From NCBI GenBank assembly GCA_020633235.1, contig JACKEA010000001.1, positions 1,364,001 through 1,428,000 of the forward strand: a stretch of 64,000 nt of DNA. Direction: 5' to 3'. A model generated the notes under the pieces. It had not been told where the DNA came from. It searched no databases and saw only the letters and a list, made by a program, of their open reading frames with translations. Numbering within the stretch: position 1 is the first letter of the stretch; the number at the start of each line of letters is the position of its first letter. The position numbers were made by a program, and so were the translations under genes. Source of the DNA: Polyangiaceae bacterium. GTDB taxonomy: Bacteria; Myxococcota_A; Polyangia; Polyangiales; Polyangiaceae. Of this stretch, positions 41,550 through 50,266 are shown piece by piece.

Positions 41550-42698
41550 ATGAGACCTGAGGTCATGAAAGCCCTCGTGCGAGGACTGGTCGCGACGGTT
41601 CTGTTGGGAACCGCGATCCTCGTTGGTTCACGCAATTTGGCGCACTTCGACGCCGCGCTGGTCGCCTATACGTTCTCCATCCTCTTCGCAACCTTTGGCC
41701 TGACGTACCGCTACAGCATGTGGCTCTCGAGGCCGCCCACGGCGCTGTACTGGCGCCGTGGCTGGCAGGCCTTCTGGAAGCGTGGTTGGCGACTTCGCAA
41801 CGCGCGATTCTGGCTGCTGCGTGTCGGTGAGGACTTGCTCGCCAACCGCTTCATCCTTCGGCGCGACCGGCTCCGCGGACTGACGCACCTCCTCATCATG
41901 TGGGGCTGCATCCTGGCGGTAGCCATCACGTTCCCACTCGTGTTCGGTTGGCTGCACTTCCGCCCCGTTCCCGGTGACCTCTCGCTCTACGAAGCCGTCG
42001 TGTTCGGATTTCCGGCGTTTCGCTTTCCACATGCGTCCGCGGCGGGGTTCTTTCTCTTTCATGGCTTGGTCTGGGCGTCGTTCCTCGTCATCGGCGGCGT
42101 GTTCTTGGCGGTGCGCCGGCGCATGCGCGACGAAGGGGCCGGAGCCGTACAGCGGTTTGCGGAAGACTTCATGCCGCTCATCCTCTTGTTCGCGGTCAGC
42201 CTGACCGGGTTGATGCTCACTGCGAGCTACACGTGGATGAAAGGCTACGGCTTTACCTTCATTTCTATCCTCCATGCCATCACCGTCATTGCGACCTTCG
42301 TTTGGCTGCCATTCGGCAAGTTCTTTCACATCTTCCAGCGTCCCGCGCAGATCGGCGTTGGATTCTATAAGGACATCGGCAGGGCTGAGGAACGGGCTCG
42401 GTGTCGGCGCTGTGGACACGAGTTCACCTCGCAGATGCACGCGATGGATCTGATCGAGGTCGAGCGCGCGCTCGGGTATCGCTACGAGATCCCGGGGAGC
42501 CCCGCCGAGCACTATCAGTGGATCTGTCCGCCCTGCCGTCGCACCTCGTTTGCCTTGGCGCAATCGCTGCTCTGGCGAGAAGCACGCGGTGGCGCGTCAT
42601 TGCGTGAGCAAGAGGTCATCGCAATGCCCGTTCAAGTGAACGCGGGCATCGGTGAAGGGCCCTTGGGTATCGAGGACGAGGAGAACTTTCATCCATGA
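41550..42698 (+). CDS. Membrane subunit of the Mo-oxidoreductase cluster (NarI-like)
   Basis: A 382-residue protein. The ATG at 41550 is preferred to a GTG at 41532. About six membrane helices occupy residues 8-280 (YTFSILFATFGLTYRYSMWL; GLTHLLIMWGCILAVAITFP; FFLFHGLVWASFLVIGGVFL; LILLFAVSLTGLMLTASYTW; FISILHAITVIATFVWLPFG), with His residues suited to haem b. A C-terminal cytoplasmic part has two CxxC pairs (CRRCGHEF and CPPCRR), a zinc- or FeS-binding knuckle. It probably passes electrons between quinone and the catalytic subunit. It overlaps the next gene by four bases. Confidence 0.8.
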   Translation: MRPEVMKALVRGLVATVLLGTAILVGSRNLAHFDAALVAYTFSILFATFGLTYRYSMWLSRPPTALYWRRGWQAFWKRGWRLRNARFWLLRVGEDLLANRFILRRDRLRGLTHLLIMWGCILAVAITFPLVFGWLHFRPVPGDLSLYEAVVFGFPAFRFPHASAAGFFLFHGLVWASFLVIGGVFLAVRRRMRDEGAGAVQRFAEDFMPLILLFAVSLTGLMLTASYTWMKGYGFTFISILHAITVIATFVWLPFGKFFHIFQRPAQIGVGFYKDIGRAEERARCRRCGHEFTSQMHAMDLIEVERALGYRYEIPGSPAEHYQWICPPCRRTSFALAQSLLWREARGGASLREQEVIAMPVQVNAGIGEGPLGIEDEENFHP

Positions 42699-44989
42699 GC
42701 CGCCCGACCAGCACCCCCGACCTTCCTGTTCCTGGGCTCGACCTGGAAACCATCCGCGAGTTCGGACCATTCCGTGCGTATGCGACCGATATCCGCGTGG
42801 ATACTGGGGTCGAGCCGGACAAGTACGTAAAGACCCACTGCTGTTTCTGCGGACAGCAATGCGGACTCCACCTCAAGGTCAAAGGTAACACCGTGATCGG
42901 CGTCGAGCCGTGGTACGAGTTCCCGTTCAATCGGGGCATGCTGTGCCCGAAGGGCGTCAAGCGGTACCTCCAGCAAGCTCATCCCGATCGTCTCCTCCAC
43001 GCTTACGAACGTGCTCCCGACGCTGCGGCGGGGTTTAGACCCATGGGATACGATGAAGCGGTCCGCAAGGTCGCTGCTGCCATCGAGCGGGTTCAGCGAG
43101 ACCACGGCCAAGACGCCTTCGCGGTACTCTCGGGCGCAAGTCTGACGACCGAGAAGACGTACCTGATGGGCAAGTTCGCTCACATGTGCTTGCGAACGGC
43201 CAACATCGACTACAACGGGCGGCTTTGCATGGTGAGCGCCGGCGCGGGGAACAAGAAGGCGTTTGGTATCGACCGAGCCGCCAACCCGTGGAGCGATATC
43301 CTGGGAGCCGAGGTCGTGCTCGTCTCCGGCGCGAACGTTGCCGAATGTGCGCCGATCACAACCAACTACATCTGGCAAGCGCGAGAGCACGGCGCGAAGG
43401 TCATCGTGGTCGACCCACGGATCACCCCCATCGCCCGCACGTGCGATCTCTTTCTACCAGTCAAGCCAGGCCGAGATACCGCCTTGTTCAGCGGCATTCT
43501 ACACCTGATGATTGAGAACGACTGGCTTGACCACGACTTCATCGATCGCTGCACGGTTGGCTTCGATGCCGTGGCTGAAAGCGTGCGCGAATGGACCCCG
43601 CGCCGAACGGCCGAGGTCACGGGCATCGCAGAGAAGACGATTCGACAGGCCGCCGAATGGTGGGGGCAAGCAAAGACGAGCTTCCTGATGCACGCCCGGG
43701 GCATCGAACATCATAGCCATGGTGTCCAGAACGTGCTTAGCGCGATCAACATCGTGCTCGCGGCGGGACGCATCGGCCGACCCAGCTGCGGTTACGCGAC
43801 GATTACGGGCCAGGCGAACGGTCAGGGCGGCCGGGAGCACGGACAGAAGTGCGACCAGCTTCCGGGTGGCCGTGATCTCGGCAACCCGGAACACCGGGCG
43901 TTCGTCGCAAAGGTCTGGGGGATGGACCCTGACGAGCTCCCGCAACCAGGTGTGGATGCCTACGAGATCATGCGCAAGGCGCACTCGGGTGAGATCAAGG
44001 GGCTTCTCTCGATCTGTTTCAATCCAGTGGTCTCGTTGCCCGACAACAACTTCGTGCGAGAGGCCCTCTCTAAGCTCGATTTCTTTGTCGCCATCGACTT
44101 CTTCATGAGCGAGACCGCGCGCTATGCCGACATCGTGCTTCCTGGGTCCTTGCAGGAGGAAGACGAGGGAACGGTGACCCAGGTCGAAGGGCGCATCGTC
44201 CGGATCAACAAAGCCGTCGAGCCGCCGGGCGATGCGAGAGCCGACTGGCAAATCATCCAGGATATAGCCAACGCACTCGGCCGCTCGGAAGGGCTCACAT
44301 TTGCTGGCCCCGAGCAAATCTTCGAGGAGCTGCGCGCTGCATCTCGCGGAGGGGTCAACGACTACTCGGGCGTGACGTACGAACGCGTGGAGGAAAACTT
44401 TGGCGTCTTCTGGCCCTGCCCGGACGAGACGCCAGAGGGCGTGCCGTTACCAGGCCCGCAGGGCACCCCTCGACTGTTCGAGCCCGGCTCATGGAATCCC
44501 ATCGCCCGGGGTACCGGCCCGTTCTACTTCCCTGACGGACGGGCTCGCTTCAACGTTACGCCCTATCAAGGGCCAGCGGAGGACGTGGACAGCGAGTACC
44601 CCATCATCCTCACCACGGGGCGCGTGGTGAGCCAATTCCTATCGGGCAATCAAACGCGGCGTATCGGACCACTCGTGGACCACTATCCGGAGCCGAAGTG
44701 CGAGCTCCATCCGCGCCTCGCATCACGGCTCGGCATCCGCGACGGAGATTGGGTCACCGTCGAGAGTCGCCGAGGTCGCTGTACGGTGCGGGCGACCGTC
44801 GTCAGCACGATTCGACCCGACACAGTGTTTCTTCCTTACCACTGGGGCGGGCGAAAGAGCGCGAACCAGCTCACCATCGCCGCGCAGGATCCCATCTCCA
44901 AGATCCCGGAGTACAAGGTCTGCGCCGTGAGAGTCAGAAAATCGGACGAGCCGCCGGAGTACGCAGGTGTGCTCGAGGCCCAGCAGTGA
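42695..44989 (+). CDS. Molybdopterin oxidoreductase, nitrate-reductase (Nap/Nas) type
   Basis: A 764-residue catalytic subunit. The N-terminal [4Fe-4S] motif CCFCGQQCGL with a later CPKG (about residues 49-88) is followed by the Mo-bis-MGD domains. The YNGRLCMVSAGAG segment (about 170-182) offers a Cys as Mo ligand, as in NapA/NasA, rather than the Asp of NarG. NGQGGREHGQKCDQLPG and the C-terminal aspartate-decarboxylase-like fold (LHPRLASRLGIRDGDWVTVE) are typical. No Tat signal is visible, so it is probably cytoplasmic. Nitrate is the likely substrate, but this is inferred from family resemblance. Confidence 0.9.
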   Translation: MSRPTSTPDLPVPGLDLETIREFGPFRAYATDIRVDTGVEPDKYVKTHCCFCGQQCGLHLKVKGNTVIGVEPWYEFPFNRGMLCPKGVKRYLQQAHPDRLLHAYERAPDAAAGFRPMGYDEAVRKVAAAIERVQRDHGQDAFAVLSGASLTTEKTYLMGKFAHMCLRTANIDYNGRLCMVSAGAGNKKAFGIDRAANPWSDILGAEVVLVSGANVAECAPITTNYIWQAREHGAKVIVVDPRITPIARTCDLFLPVKPGRDTALFSGILHLMIENDWLDHDFIDRCTVGFDAVAESVREWTPRRTAEVTGIAEKTIRQAAEWWGQAKTSFLMHARGIEHHSHGVQNVLSAINIVLAAGRIGRPSCGYATITGQANGQGGREHGQKCDQLPGGRDLGNPEHRAFVAKVWGMDPDELPQPGVDAYEIMRKAHSGEIKGLLSICFNPVVSLPDNNFVREALSKLDFFVAIDFFMSETARYADIVLPGSLQEEDEGTVTQVEGRIVRINKAVEPPGDARADWQIIQDIANALGRSEGLTFAGPEQIFEELRAASRGGVNDYSGVTYERVEENFGVFWPCPDETPEGVPLPGPQGTPRLFEPGSWNPIARGTGPFYFPDGRARFNVTPYQGPAEDVDSEYPIILTTGRVVSQFLSGNQTRRIGPLVDHYPEPKCELHPRLASRLGIRDGDWVTVESRRGRCTVRATVVSTIRPDTVFLPYHWGGRKSANQLTIAAQDPISKIPEYKVCAVRVRKSDEPPEYAGVLEAQQ

Positions 44990-45007
44990 AAGGAATCCCC
45001 ACCTACG

Positions 45008-45640
45008 ATGCCCGTCCCTGACAAGCACGAGTTCTTCGTCGATCCCGGAAGGTGCATTGGCTGCCAGTCCTGCATTCAGGCGTGCACCGAGTGCGACACC
45101 CACAAGGGGCAGTCGATGATCCAGTTGGATTTCATCGACCGCGCCGGGTCGACCCAGACAGTTCCCGTCGTGTGCATGCATTGCGACTCTCCCACCTGCG
45201 CGGAGGTTTGCCCGGCCGACGCGATCAAGCGAAACGAGGACGGCATCGTGCAGACGGCACGGAAGCCCCGCTGCATCGCATGCAACAACTGCGTCCTTGC
45301 TTGTCCTTTCGGGGTTCCCAAGATGAACACCAAGATGAACCTCATGATGAAGTGCGACATGTGCTACGACCGAACATCGGTCGGTTTGAAGCCGATGTGC
45401 GCCTCCGTCTGTCCGAGCCAGGCCCTTGCGTTCGGCACCCGAGAAGAAATGGCTCGCCTGCGTCCCAACGCGAAGCCGGTCAACACCTTTCAGTTCGGTC
45501 AGCAGACCATCCGCACCAAGGTCAATGTGATGGTCCCGAAGGACGGGCCCGACGAACATGTCGACGTCACGGCAGCGATGTACGAGCCTGCAATCGGTCA
45601 CGACGTCCTCGACGACGTGTTTGGCGAGGAACAGCCATGA
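45008..45640 (+). CDS. Four-cluster ferredoxin-type electron transfer subunit
   Basis: A 210-residue DmsB/NrfC-like subunit with four Cys clusters: CIGCQSCIQAC, CMHCDSPTCAEVCP, CIACNNCVLACPFG and CDMCYDR...CASVCP, enough for four [4Fe-4S] clusters. It would wire the catalytic subunit to the membrane subunits. The start lies 18 bases after the Mo gene, and the stop overlaps the Rieske gene start (ATGA). Confidence 0.93.
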   Translation: MPVPDKHEFFVDPGRCIGCQSCIQACTECDTHKGQSMIQLDFIDRAGSTQTVPVVCMHCDSPTCAEVCPADAIKRNEDGIVQTARKPRCIACNNCVLACPFGVPKMNTKMNLMMKCDMCYDRTSVGLKPMCASVCPSQALAFGTREEMARLRPNAKPVNTFQFGQQTIRTKVNVMVPKDGPDEHVDVTAAMYEPAIGHDVLDDVFGEEQP

Positions 45641-46200
45641 GGCAAAAGGATCCGCCTTCGGCAATCATGGGTACGCCTTCTGTCCCGCCGGATCGCGGCG
45701 TGCCCGAAGAACAACCCCGCTGGCGGCGCGACTTTCCGATCGATTGGGCCGAAGACGACTACGTCTCTCGCCGCGAGCTGGTCAAGTTCATCGTTCTGAC
45801 CAGCGGCGCGTTCGTAGTCGGTCAGGCGTGGATCGCGCTGAGGGGGTTCTTCGCGCGCCGCGAAGTAGCCACAGGCCGCGTCCCAATTGCGGGGATCGAC
45901 GAAGTGGAGGTTGGGGATGCGAAGACCTTCGAGTACCCCAAGGGGAGTACGCCGCGCCTGCTCATCCGGACGGGTCCACAGGCTTTTGTCGCGTATGACC
46001 AGCAGTGCACGCACCTGCAATGCCCAGTCGTTCCCGCCGTTGCCGAGGGCAAGCTTCACTGCCCATGTCACAACGGATGGTTCGATCTGCAAAGCGGTCG
46101 GCCTCTCGCCGGACCTCCTCGACGATCGCTGCCTCGCGTGTCGCTCGATGTCGTGGATGGCACGGTGTACGCCACGGGCGTGGAGAACTCCGAGTCATGA
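45637..46200 (+). CDS. Rieske [2Fe-2S] protein, membrane anchored
   Basis: A 187-residue protein with an ATG at 45637. One N-terminal membrane helix (ELVKFIVLTSGAFVVGQAWI, about 45-65) precedes a Rieske domain with CTHLQCPV and CPCHNGWFD (about 125-150). The first motif has Cys-x-His, the second Cys-x2-His, the normal ligands. Rieske proteins are unusual in nitrate-reductase operons and suggest a quinol-linked or nitrite-type electron route. It is coupled to the small membrane gene after it. Confidence 0.92.
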   Translation: MRQKDPPSAIMGTPSVPPDRGVPEEQPRWRRDFPIDWAEDDYVSRRELVKFIVLTSGAFVVGQAWIALRGFFARREVATGRVPIAGIDEVEVGDAKTFEYPKGSTPRLLIRTGPQAFVAYDQQCTHLQCPVVPAVAEGKLHCPCHNGWFDLQSGRPLAGPPRRSLPRVSLDVVDGTVYATGVENSES

Positions 46201-46418
46201 CCCACAATCGATTCGCTCGTTCTCAGCGCATGACGATCGTGAATGGTGCGCTCGTGCTCGCAGTGATTTTGGTTGTGCTCCAGCTCTGGCTGCTGACCGC
46301 CACCATGAACGCTTTCTTGGGCGGCGATAAGGCAGCGTCGGTGGCGGCAGCACTTGCCAGTCTCGCATGCCTGGGCGTCAACCTCTGGCTGCTGCGGTAT
46401 CTGTATCGGTTGGACTGA
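46197..46418 (+). CDS. Small two-helix membrane protein
   Basis: A 73-residue protein with two hydrophobic helices (GALVLAVILVVLQLWLLTAT and VAAALASLACLGVNLWLLRY). The start at 46197 overlaps the Rieske stop as ATGA, so it is surely translated with the complex and is probably a small subunit or assembly factor. Similar short proteins (DUF6755-like) occur next to such oxidoreductases. Confidence 0.85.
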   Translation: MTHNRFARSQRMTIVNGALVLAVILVVLQLWLLTATMNAFLGGDKAASVAAALASLACLGVNLWLLRYLYRLD

Positions 46419-46424
46419 CAGAGG

Positions 46425-47495
46425 ATGGAGGGTACGGACTCGGACACCGGTGACCACCGGTTGGCAAGCGGCATCAAGAACCTATTTCCTGGGTACTTTG
46501 CCTTTGTCATGGCCACAGGAATCGTGTCGGTTGCAGCTCATATCCTGGGCATGGCGACGATGGCGCTATGCCTCCTCGCCATCAACGTGATCGGATATGT
46601 CGTTCTGTCGCTGCTGTTCATCGCTCGACTTGTGATGTACCCCAGGCGGGTGATCCAGGACCTGTGTGATCACGAGCGCGGCCCCGGGTTTTTCACGGTG
46701 GTTGCCGGCACGTGCATCCTGGGAGCGCAACTGCTGCTCATAGGTACCAGCGACCAATTCGCTTTCGGTCTTTGGATGGTCGGGATCGTGCTTTGGGTTG
46801 TCGTCATGTACGGATTCTTCGCGGCCGTCGTGGTCCGCGAGGACAAGCCATCGCTCGAAGCCGGGATAAACGGTGCCTGGCTGATCGCCATCGTAGCCAC
46901 TCAGTCGGTGTCCATACTCGGATCCCTGCTAGCACCCGGCATGTCGACGGCGCGCGAACCGGTCTTGTTCTTCACGCTCTGCATGTACTTACTCGGGGCG
47001 ATGCTCTACCTCACGATCATCACGCTCATCTTCTATCGTTTCACCTTCGTACAGATGACGCTCGGGCGCCTGACGCCCCCGTATTGGATCAACATGGGGG
47101 CAGTGGCGATTACCACGTTGGCCGGGTCGACTCTGCTCCTAGTCGACAACTCCTGGACCTTCCTGAACGCCCTGCGTCCTTTCATTATTGGTTTCACCCT
47201 GTTCTTCTGGATCACGGCAACGTGGTGGATCCCATTGCTCACCATCCTGGGGATCTGGCGTCATCTCATCCGGTGTTTTCCCTTGCGGTATGATCCGCAG
47301 TATTGGGGCATGGTGTTTCCGCTCGCCATGTACACGGTGTGCACGGCCCGCCTGGCGAGCGCGACCCGTCTTGAGTTTCTGGCCGTCATTCCACAGTACT
47401 TCGTCTACCTCGCTCTCGCGGCTTGGATTGCGACCTTCGTCGGTATGCTATTGGCGCTATTGGCATCGATGCGCGGACGGGCGCCCGCACGCTGA
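46425..47495 (+). CDS. TehA/SLAC1-type anion transporter (TDT family)
   Basis: A 356-residue membrane protein with about ten helices. It opens with LFPGYFAFVMATGIVSVAAH, the typical start of tellurite-resistance/dicarboxylate (TDT) transporters and SLAC1 channels. Six bases separate it from the preceding gene. The position after a nitrate-reductase-type complex suggests transport of nitrate, nitrite or another small anion, in line with SLAC1 anion channels; this is inference. Confidence 0.88.
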   Translation: MEGTDSDTGDHRLASGIKNLFPGYFAFVMATGIVSVAAHILGMATMALCLLAINVIGYVVLSLLFIARLVMYPRRVIQDLCDHERGPGFFTVVAGTCILGAQLLLIGTSDQFAFGLWMVGIVLWVVVMYGFFAAVVVREDKPSLEAGINGAWLIAIVATQSVSILGSLLAPGMSTAREPVLFFTLCMYLLGAMLYLTIITLIFYRFTFVQMTLGRLTPPYWINMGAVAITTLAGSTLLLVDNSWTFLNALRPFIIGFTLFFWITATWWIPLLTILGIWRHLIRCFPLRYDPQYWGMVFPLAMYTVCTARLASATRLEFLAVIPQYFVYLALAAWIATFVGMLLALLASMRGRAPAR

Positions 47496-47499
47496 CTCT

Positions 47500-47650
47500 C
47501 GAAGGGCCACGAATCGTGGCGCTCGACAGTTCTCGTGGTCGAGGGCGCGCCAGAGGCGGAAGAACTCGCTCAGGTTCTGGGCATTGCGCGGCGAAATGAG
47601 GGGCACGCTTGGCCACTTGGCCAGGTACAAGGGCGTGCTCAGCGCCGCTC
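47500..47650 (-). pseudogene. Unidentified gene remnant
   Basis: The minus strand reads ALSTPLYLAKWPSVPLISPR followed by NAQNLSEFFRLWRALDHENC in one open frame. Codon use is that of a real protein, but there is no start or recognisable family. Probably the tail of a decayed gene. Confidence 0.35.
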
Positions 47651-47772
47651 ACCAGTAGCGTGAGCGCGGCATACCGCTGTACCGTCGCGGCGTGAGGCCG
47701 ATGCGGGCAGCGACGTCTGCGAGCAAGTCAACGGTACCGGGAGATTTCAGTCGCGCCGCGCTGTCCCACTGT

Positions 47773-47990
47773 CAGACCTTCGTGACCGCCGCAGTCCAGA
47801 CTTCCGGGCCTTCACCGGCCTTGCGGACTTCGAGTGCGTAGTACATACAGCTCGGATCGTGCTTGAGCGTGATGCGTGCAACGTTTTGCGCCCCGAGGAT
47901 GGTCCCGAGTCGGTCCTTCGGCTCGATGCTCGCCGGACGGGGTAGCCCGAGCCGCGGAAGTGTCAGAAATTTCGTGGATGGACGGGCGGT
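47773..47990 (-). pseudogene. DUF2249-domain fragment
   Basis: The minus strand encodes IEPKDRLGTILGAQNVARIT, LKHDPSCMYYALEVRKAGEG and PEVWTAAVTKV. This is nearly the same as the C-terminal end of the protein at 62624 (RDRLGTILGAFRALP ... DHDPSCMYYALEESEPAG ... PEVWGAEVTKT). The frame is open from a stop at about 47990, but no start codon or N-terminal part exists, so it looks like a duplicated tail. Confidence 0.7.
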
Positions 47991-48119
47991 GACTTAGACG
48001 CCGGCGGCGATCCGACACTTGAAAGAGACAACTTGCCAGACGGCACAGTTGGTCGCGCGAGGCCGACGATGGTCCGGAGCATGTTGCCGTCGCCCTTGCA
48101 CGTCGGATGCCAACTCGAG

Positions 48120-49412
48120 TCAACCCGTGCGTCGCGCCTCGTCCAGCTTGCGGTACAGCGTCCGCTCCGACACCCCGAGAGCGCGCGCCAGGGTCACGCG
48201 ATCGATCGCACGCGCCTCAGCCCAACGGAGGTACTCTGCTTCGAGCTTGGCGAGCGGAAGTATTTCATCCACGGAAAACCTGGCTTGGGTCGTCGCGTCA
48301 GTTTCATAGGGCTTCGCCGCGCCAATCGCGAGGTCCGACGGCAGGTGTTCAACCGAGAGCTCCTCGCCATCGGCGAGCAGCGCCATCCGATCGACCACGT
48401 TCTTCAGCTCTCGCACGTTTCCGGGAAAGTCGTGTTCGACGAGACGCGCCAATGCATCGGGCTGAAGTCGTTTGCCGGGATGCTTCTTCGCGAGGAATTC
48501 TTGGCACAGCACTGCGATGTCCCCGCGTCGCTCACGAAGCGGCGGGAGCGTCACCGGAAAAGCGTTGATGCGGTAGTAGAGGTCTTGACGGAAGGTTCCG
48601 TCGCGCACCATCGTGGCTAGATCACGGTGGGTTGCGCAGACGAGGCGGAAGTCGGCCCGGTGCGGCTGGGTGCCTCCCACCTTCCGGAAGGTTCCAGACT
48701 CGAGCAATCGGAGCAGCTTCACCTGAACGGGCGGCGGAACGTCGCCAATCTCGTCGAGGAACAGTGTCCCGCCCGCCGTCGCATCAACCAGTCCGCGCTT
48801 GGCCTTGTTCGCACCGGTGAAAGCGCCTTGCTCGTACCCGAAAAGTTCGGATTCGAAAAGCGATTCGGGTAACCCGCTGCACTCCACCGGCATGAACGGG
48901 CGCTGCCGGCGTACGCTCATCTGGTGGAGAGCGCGAGCTGCGAGCTCCTTTCCGGTACCCGACTCACCCAGGATCAGCACCGGGACTTCGCTCGGTGCTG
49001 CGCGCTGTAGCAGACCGAGCGCACGCAGAAAGCTTGCCGCGCGTCCGACCAACTCGCCCTGATCGCCGCGCGTTTCGTGGATCTCGTGGATGCGCTCCAA
49101 GAAGTAGGCGGCCCGACCGCGATCATCGAGGATCGGTTCGATCTCGACATCGACGTGTCGTGGACCCGCCGCCCCATGCTGGATGTGGAAGACGCGCTGC
49201 CGACGGCCGGATTCTAGCGTCGCACGCAGCGGGCACGGTTCTCCGTTGGCGTCGCACGGTGAGTCGAAGTCGCGCGAGGCGTAGCACGACTGTCCAACCT
49301 CGCCGTACCTGGCGCGATAGGCGGGATTGGCAGCCAGTATTTCGTGGTCGATGGAGAGCAGGATTGCGGGCTCGGGGACGCCGTCGAGCATCGCTCGCAG
49401 GCCGTCGTTCAC
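48120..49412 (-). CDS. Sigma-54 activator with a PAS-type Cys-rich sensor
   Basis: A 430-residue enhancer-binding protein. The frame is open to 49709, but similarity starts near 49412 (GTG; VNDGLRAMLDGVPEPA), and palindromic operator-like sites lie upstream, so the later start is used; ATG 49391 is an alternative. A PAS-like sensor (about 1-125) contains a Cys set (CYASRDFDSPC, CPLRATLE) that could bind metal or sense redox state. The AAA+ core has GESGTGKE, GAFTGA and GGTLFLDEIGDV. A Fis-type HTH ends it (VTLARALGVSERTLYRKLDE). A divergent DUF3079 gene is the likely target. Confidence 0.88.
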   Translation of the reverse strand: MNDGLRAMLDGVPEPAILLSIDHEILAANPAYRARYGEVGQSCYASRDFDSPCDANGEPCPLRATLESGRRQRVFHIQHGAAGPRHVDVEIEPILDDRGRAAYFLERIHEIHETRGDQGELVGRAASFLRALGLLQRAAPSEVPVLILGESGTGKELAARALHQMSVRRQRPFMPVECSGLPESLFESELFGYEQGAFTGANKAKRGLVDATAGGTLFLDEIGDVPPPVQVKLLRLLESGTFRKVGGTQPHRADFRLVCATHRDLATMVRDGTFRQDLYYRINAFPVTLPPLRERRGDIAVLCQEFLAKKHPGKRLQPDALARLVEHDFPGNVRELKNVVDRMALLADGEELSVEHLPSDLAIGAAKPYETDATTQARFSVDEILPLAKLEAEYLRWAEARAIDRVTLARALGVSERTLYRKLDEARRTG

Positions 49413-49455
49413 TGGTGGTGGCTTCTTGCGAATCTGGAGCAACACCGAGCAGTTA

Positions 49456-49491
49456 TGCCATATCTGGCAGGTCTGACACGCCAAATTTGGC
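49456..49491. promoter_or_regulatory. Palindromes upstream of the sigma-54 activator
   Basis: TGCCATATCTGGCA (49456-49469, a TGCCA/TGGCA inverted repeat) and the perfect 12-bp palindrome GCCAAATTTGGC (49480-49491). They lie about 160-190 bases upstream of the sigma-54-like promoter at 49649, the usual distance for an enhancer, and just upstream of the activator gene, so they may serve both. Confidence 0.5.
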
Positions 49492-49648
49492 ACCTCCGAG
49501 CCTGTCCGCCGCCGACCTTCGCCCACGCGCCGCTGAGGCGGTACGTCCCGGGACACACCCCCTCGTTCGCGAGTTCGCGAAGACCTGAGATGTGGTTGGG
49601 GGCATCGACGCTTGGTCGACGATGGACCCGGACCCCTCGCGTTACTGA

Positions 49649-49663
49649 TGGCACGGTGGCTGC
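49649..49663 (+). promoter_or_regulatory. Sigma-54-like promoter before the DUF3079 gene
   Basis: TGGCACGGTGGCTGC: TGGCAC and GC with ten bases between GG and GC. It lies only eight bases before the GTG at 49671, so transcription would start close to or inside the called start, and the true start codon may be slightly later. Confidence 0.5.
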
Positions 49664-49670
49664 TATGTAG

Positions 49671-49862
49671 GTGTGTGTGATCGACCCAAGATGGCTGAAC
49701 CCCGCCCACCCCGAGCGGGTCTGCTGGGGCTGCGAAAAGCTATGCCCCGTCAGCGACCTGACTTGCGGCAACGGCACCGAGCGCACGCCGCACCCGGCCG
49801 AGCTTTTTGGCGAGGATTGGCAGACATGGCGCGACGGGAGGGACCAGCCCCCCGAGGACTAA
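49671..49862 (+). CDS. DUF3079-family protein
   Basis: A 63-residue protein with the family core HPERVCWGCEKLCPVSDLTC followed by GNGTERTPHPAELFGEDW. The C-x2-C, C and C residues probably bind a metal. DUF3079 proteins are short and of unknown role. It is divergent from the sigma-54 activator at 48120 and is preceded by a sigma-54-like promoter and palindromes, so regulation by that activator is plausible. Start codon uncertain (GTG 49671 or 49677). Confidence 0.8.
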   Translation: MCVIDPRWLNPAHPERVCWGCEKLCPVSDLTCGNGTERTPHPAELFGEDWQTWRDGRDQPPED

Positions 49863-50142
49863 TCCGAGTTGCCCACATTCCCGCTGACGGTTGCTGCTCG
49901 AGCCTATTGGCGTGGAGCGACTGGGCCGACACCTCTTTGGGCGTTCCGCTCTCCCCCCGGATGACCACTGGCGCGTCGTTGAGCGCCACCGGGCTAACCT
50001 TGCCGAGAAGCGCGCGCATGTCGGGGCTGCGCGCGACGACGCGACAGCACGCCCGCGTGCCTTCCACTTCCGCGCGCAGTCCGTACACGTGATAAAGTTG
50101 TCCATCCTGGAAGGGCTCTTCGCACGCAGCCAGATGTTTCAT
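49860..50142 (-). pseudogene. Sigma-54 activator fragment
   Basis: Starts MKHLAACEEPFQDGQL and reaches the AAA+ beginning: RVVARSPDMRALLGKVSPVA, then VIRGESGTPKEVSAQSLH. The Walker A motif is damaged (GTPKE for GTGKE), and similarity ends about 20 residues later. The remaining ATPase and HTH domains are absent. Confidence 0.7.
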
Positions 50143-50224
50143 CGTGTTTCGACACGGAATATCGGCCTTCTGGGAGCTTCCGTCAACGGCGACGCCTCAC
50201 GCGCCCGGCTCGAGCCTCTCCCGG

Positions 50225-50239
50225 TGGCTCGCTAGTTGC
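50225..50239 (+). promoter_or_regulatory. Sigma-54 promoter for the methyltransferase operon
   Basis: TGGCTCGCTAGTTGC, followed by A: GG and GC ten bases apart, 27 bases before the ATG at 50267. Confidence 0.7.
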
Positions 50240-50266
50240 ACATGAAGTTCACATCAAGGAGGCGCC

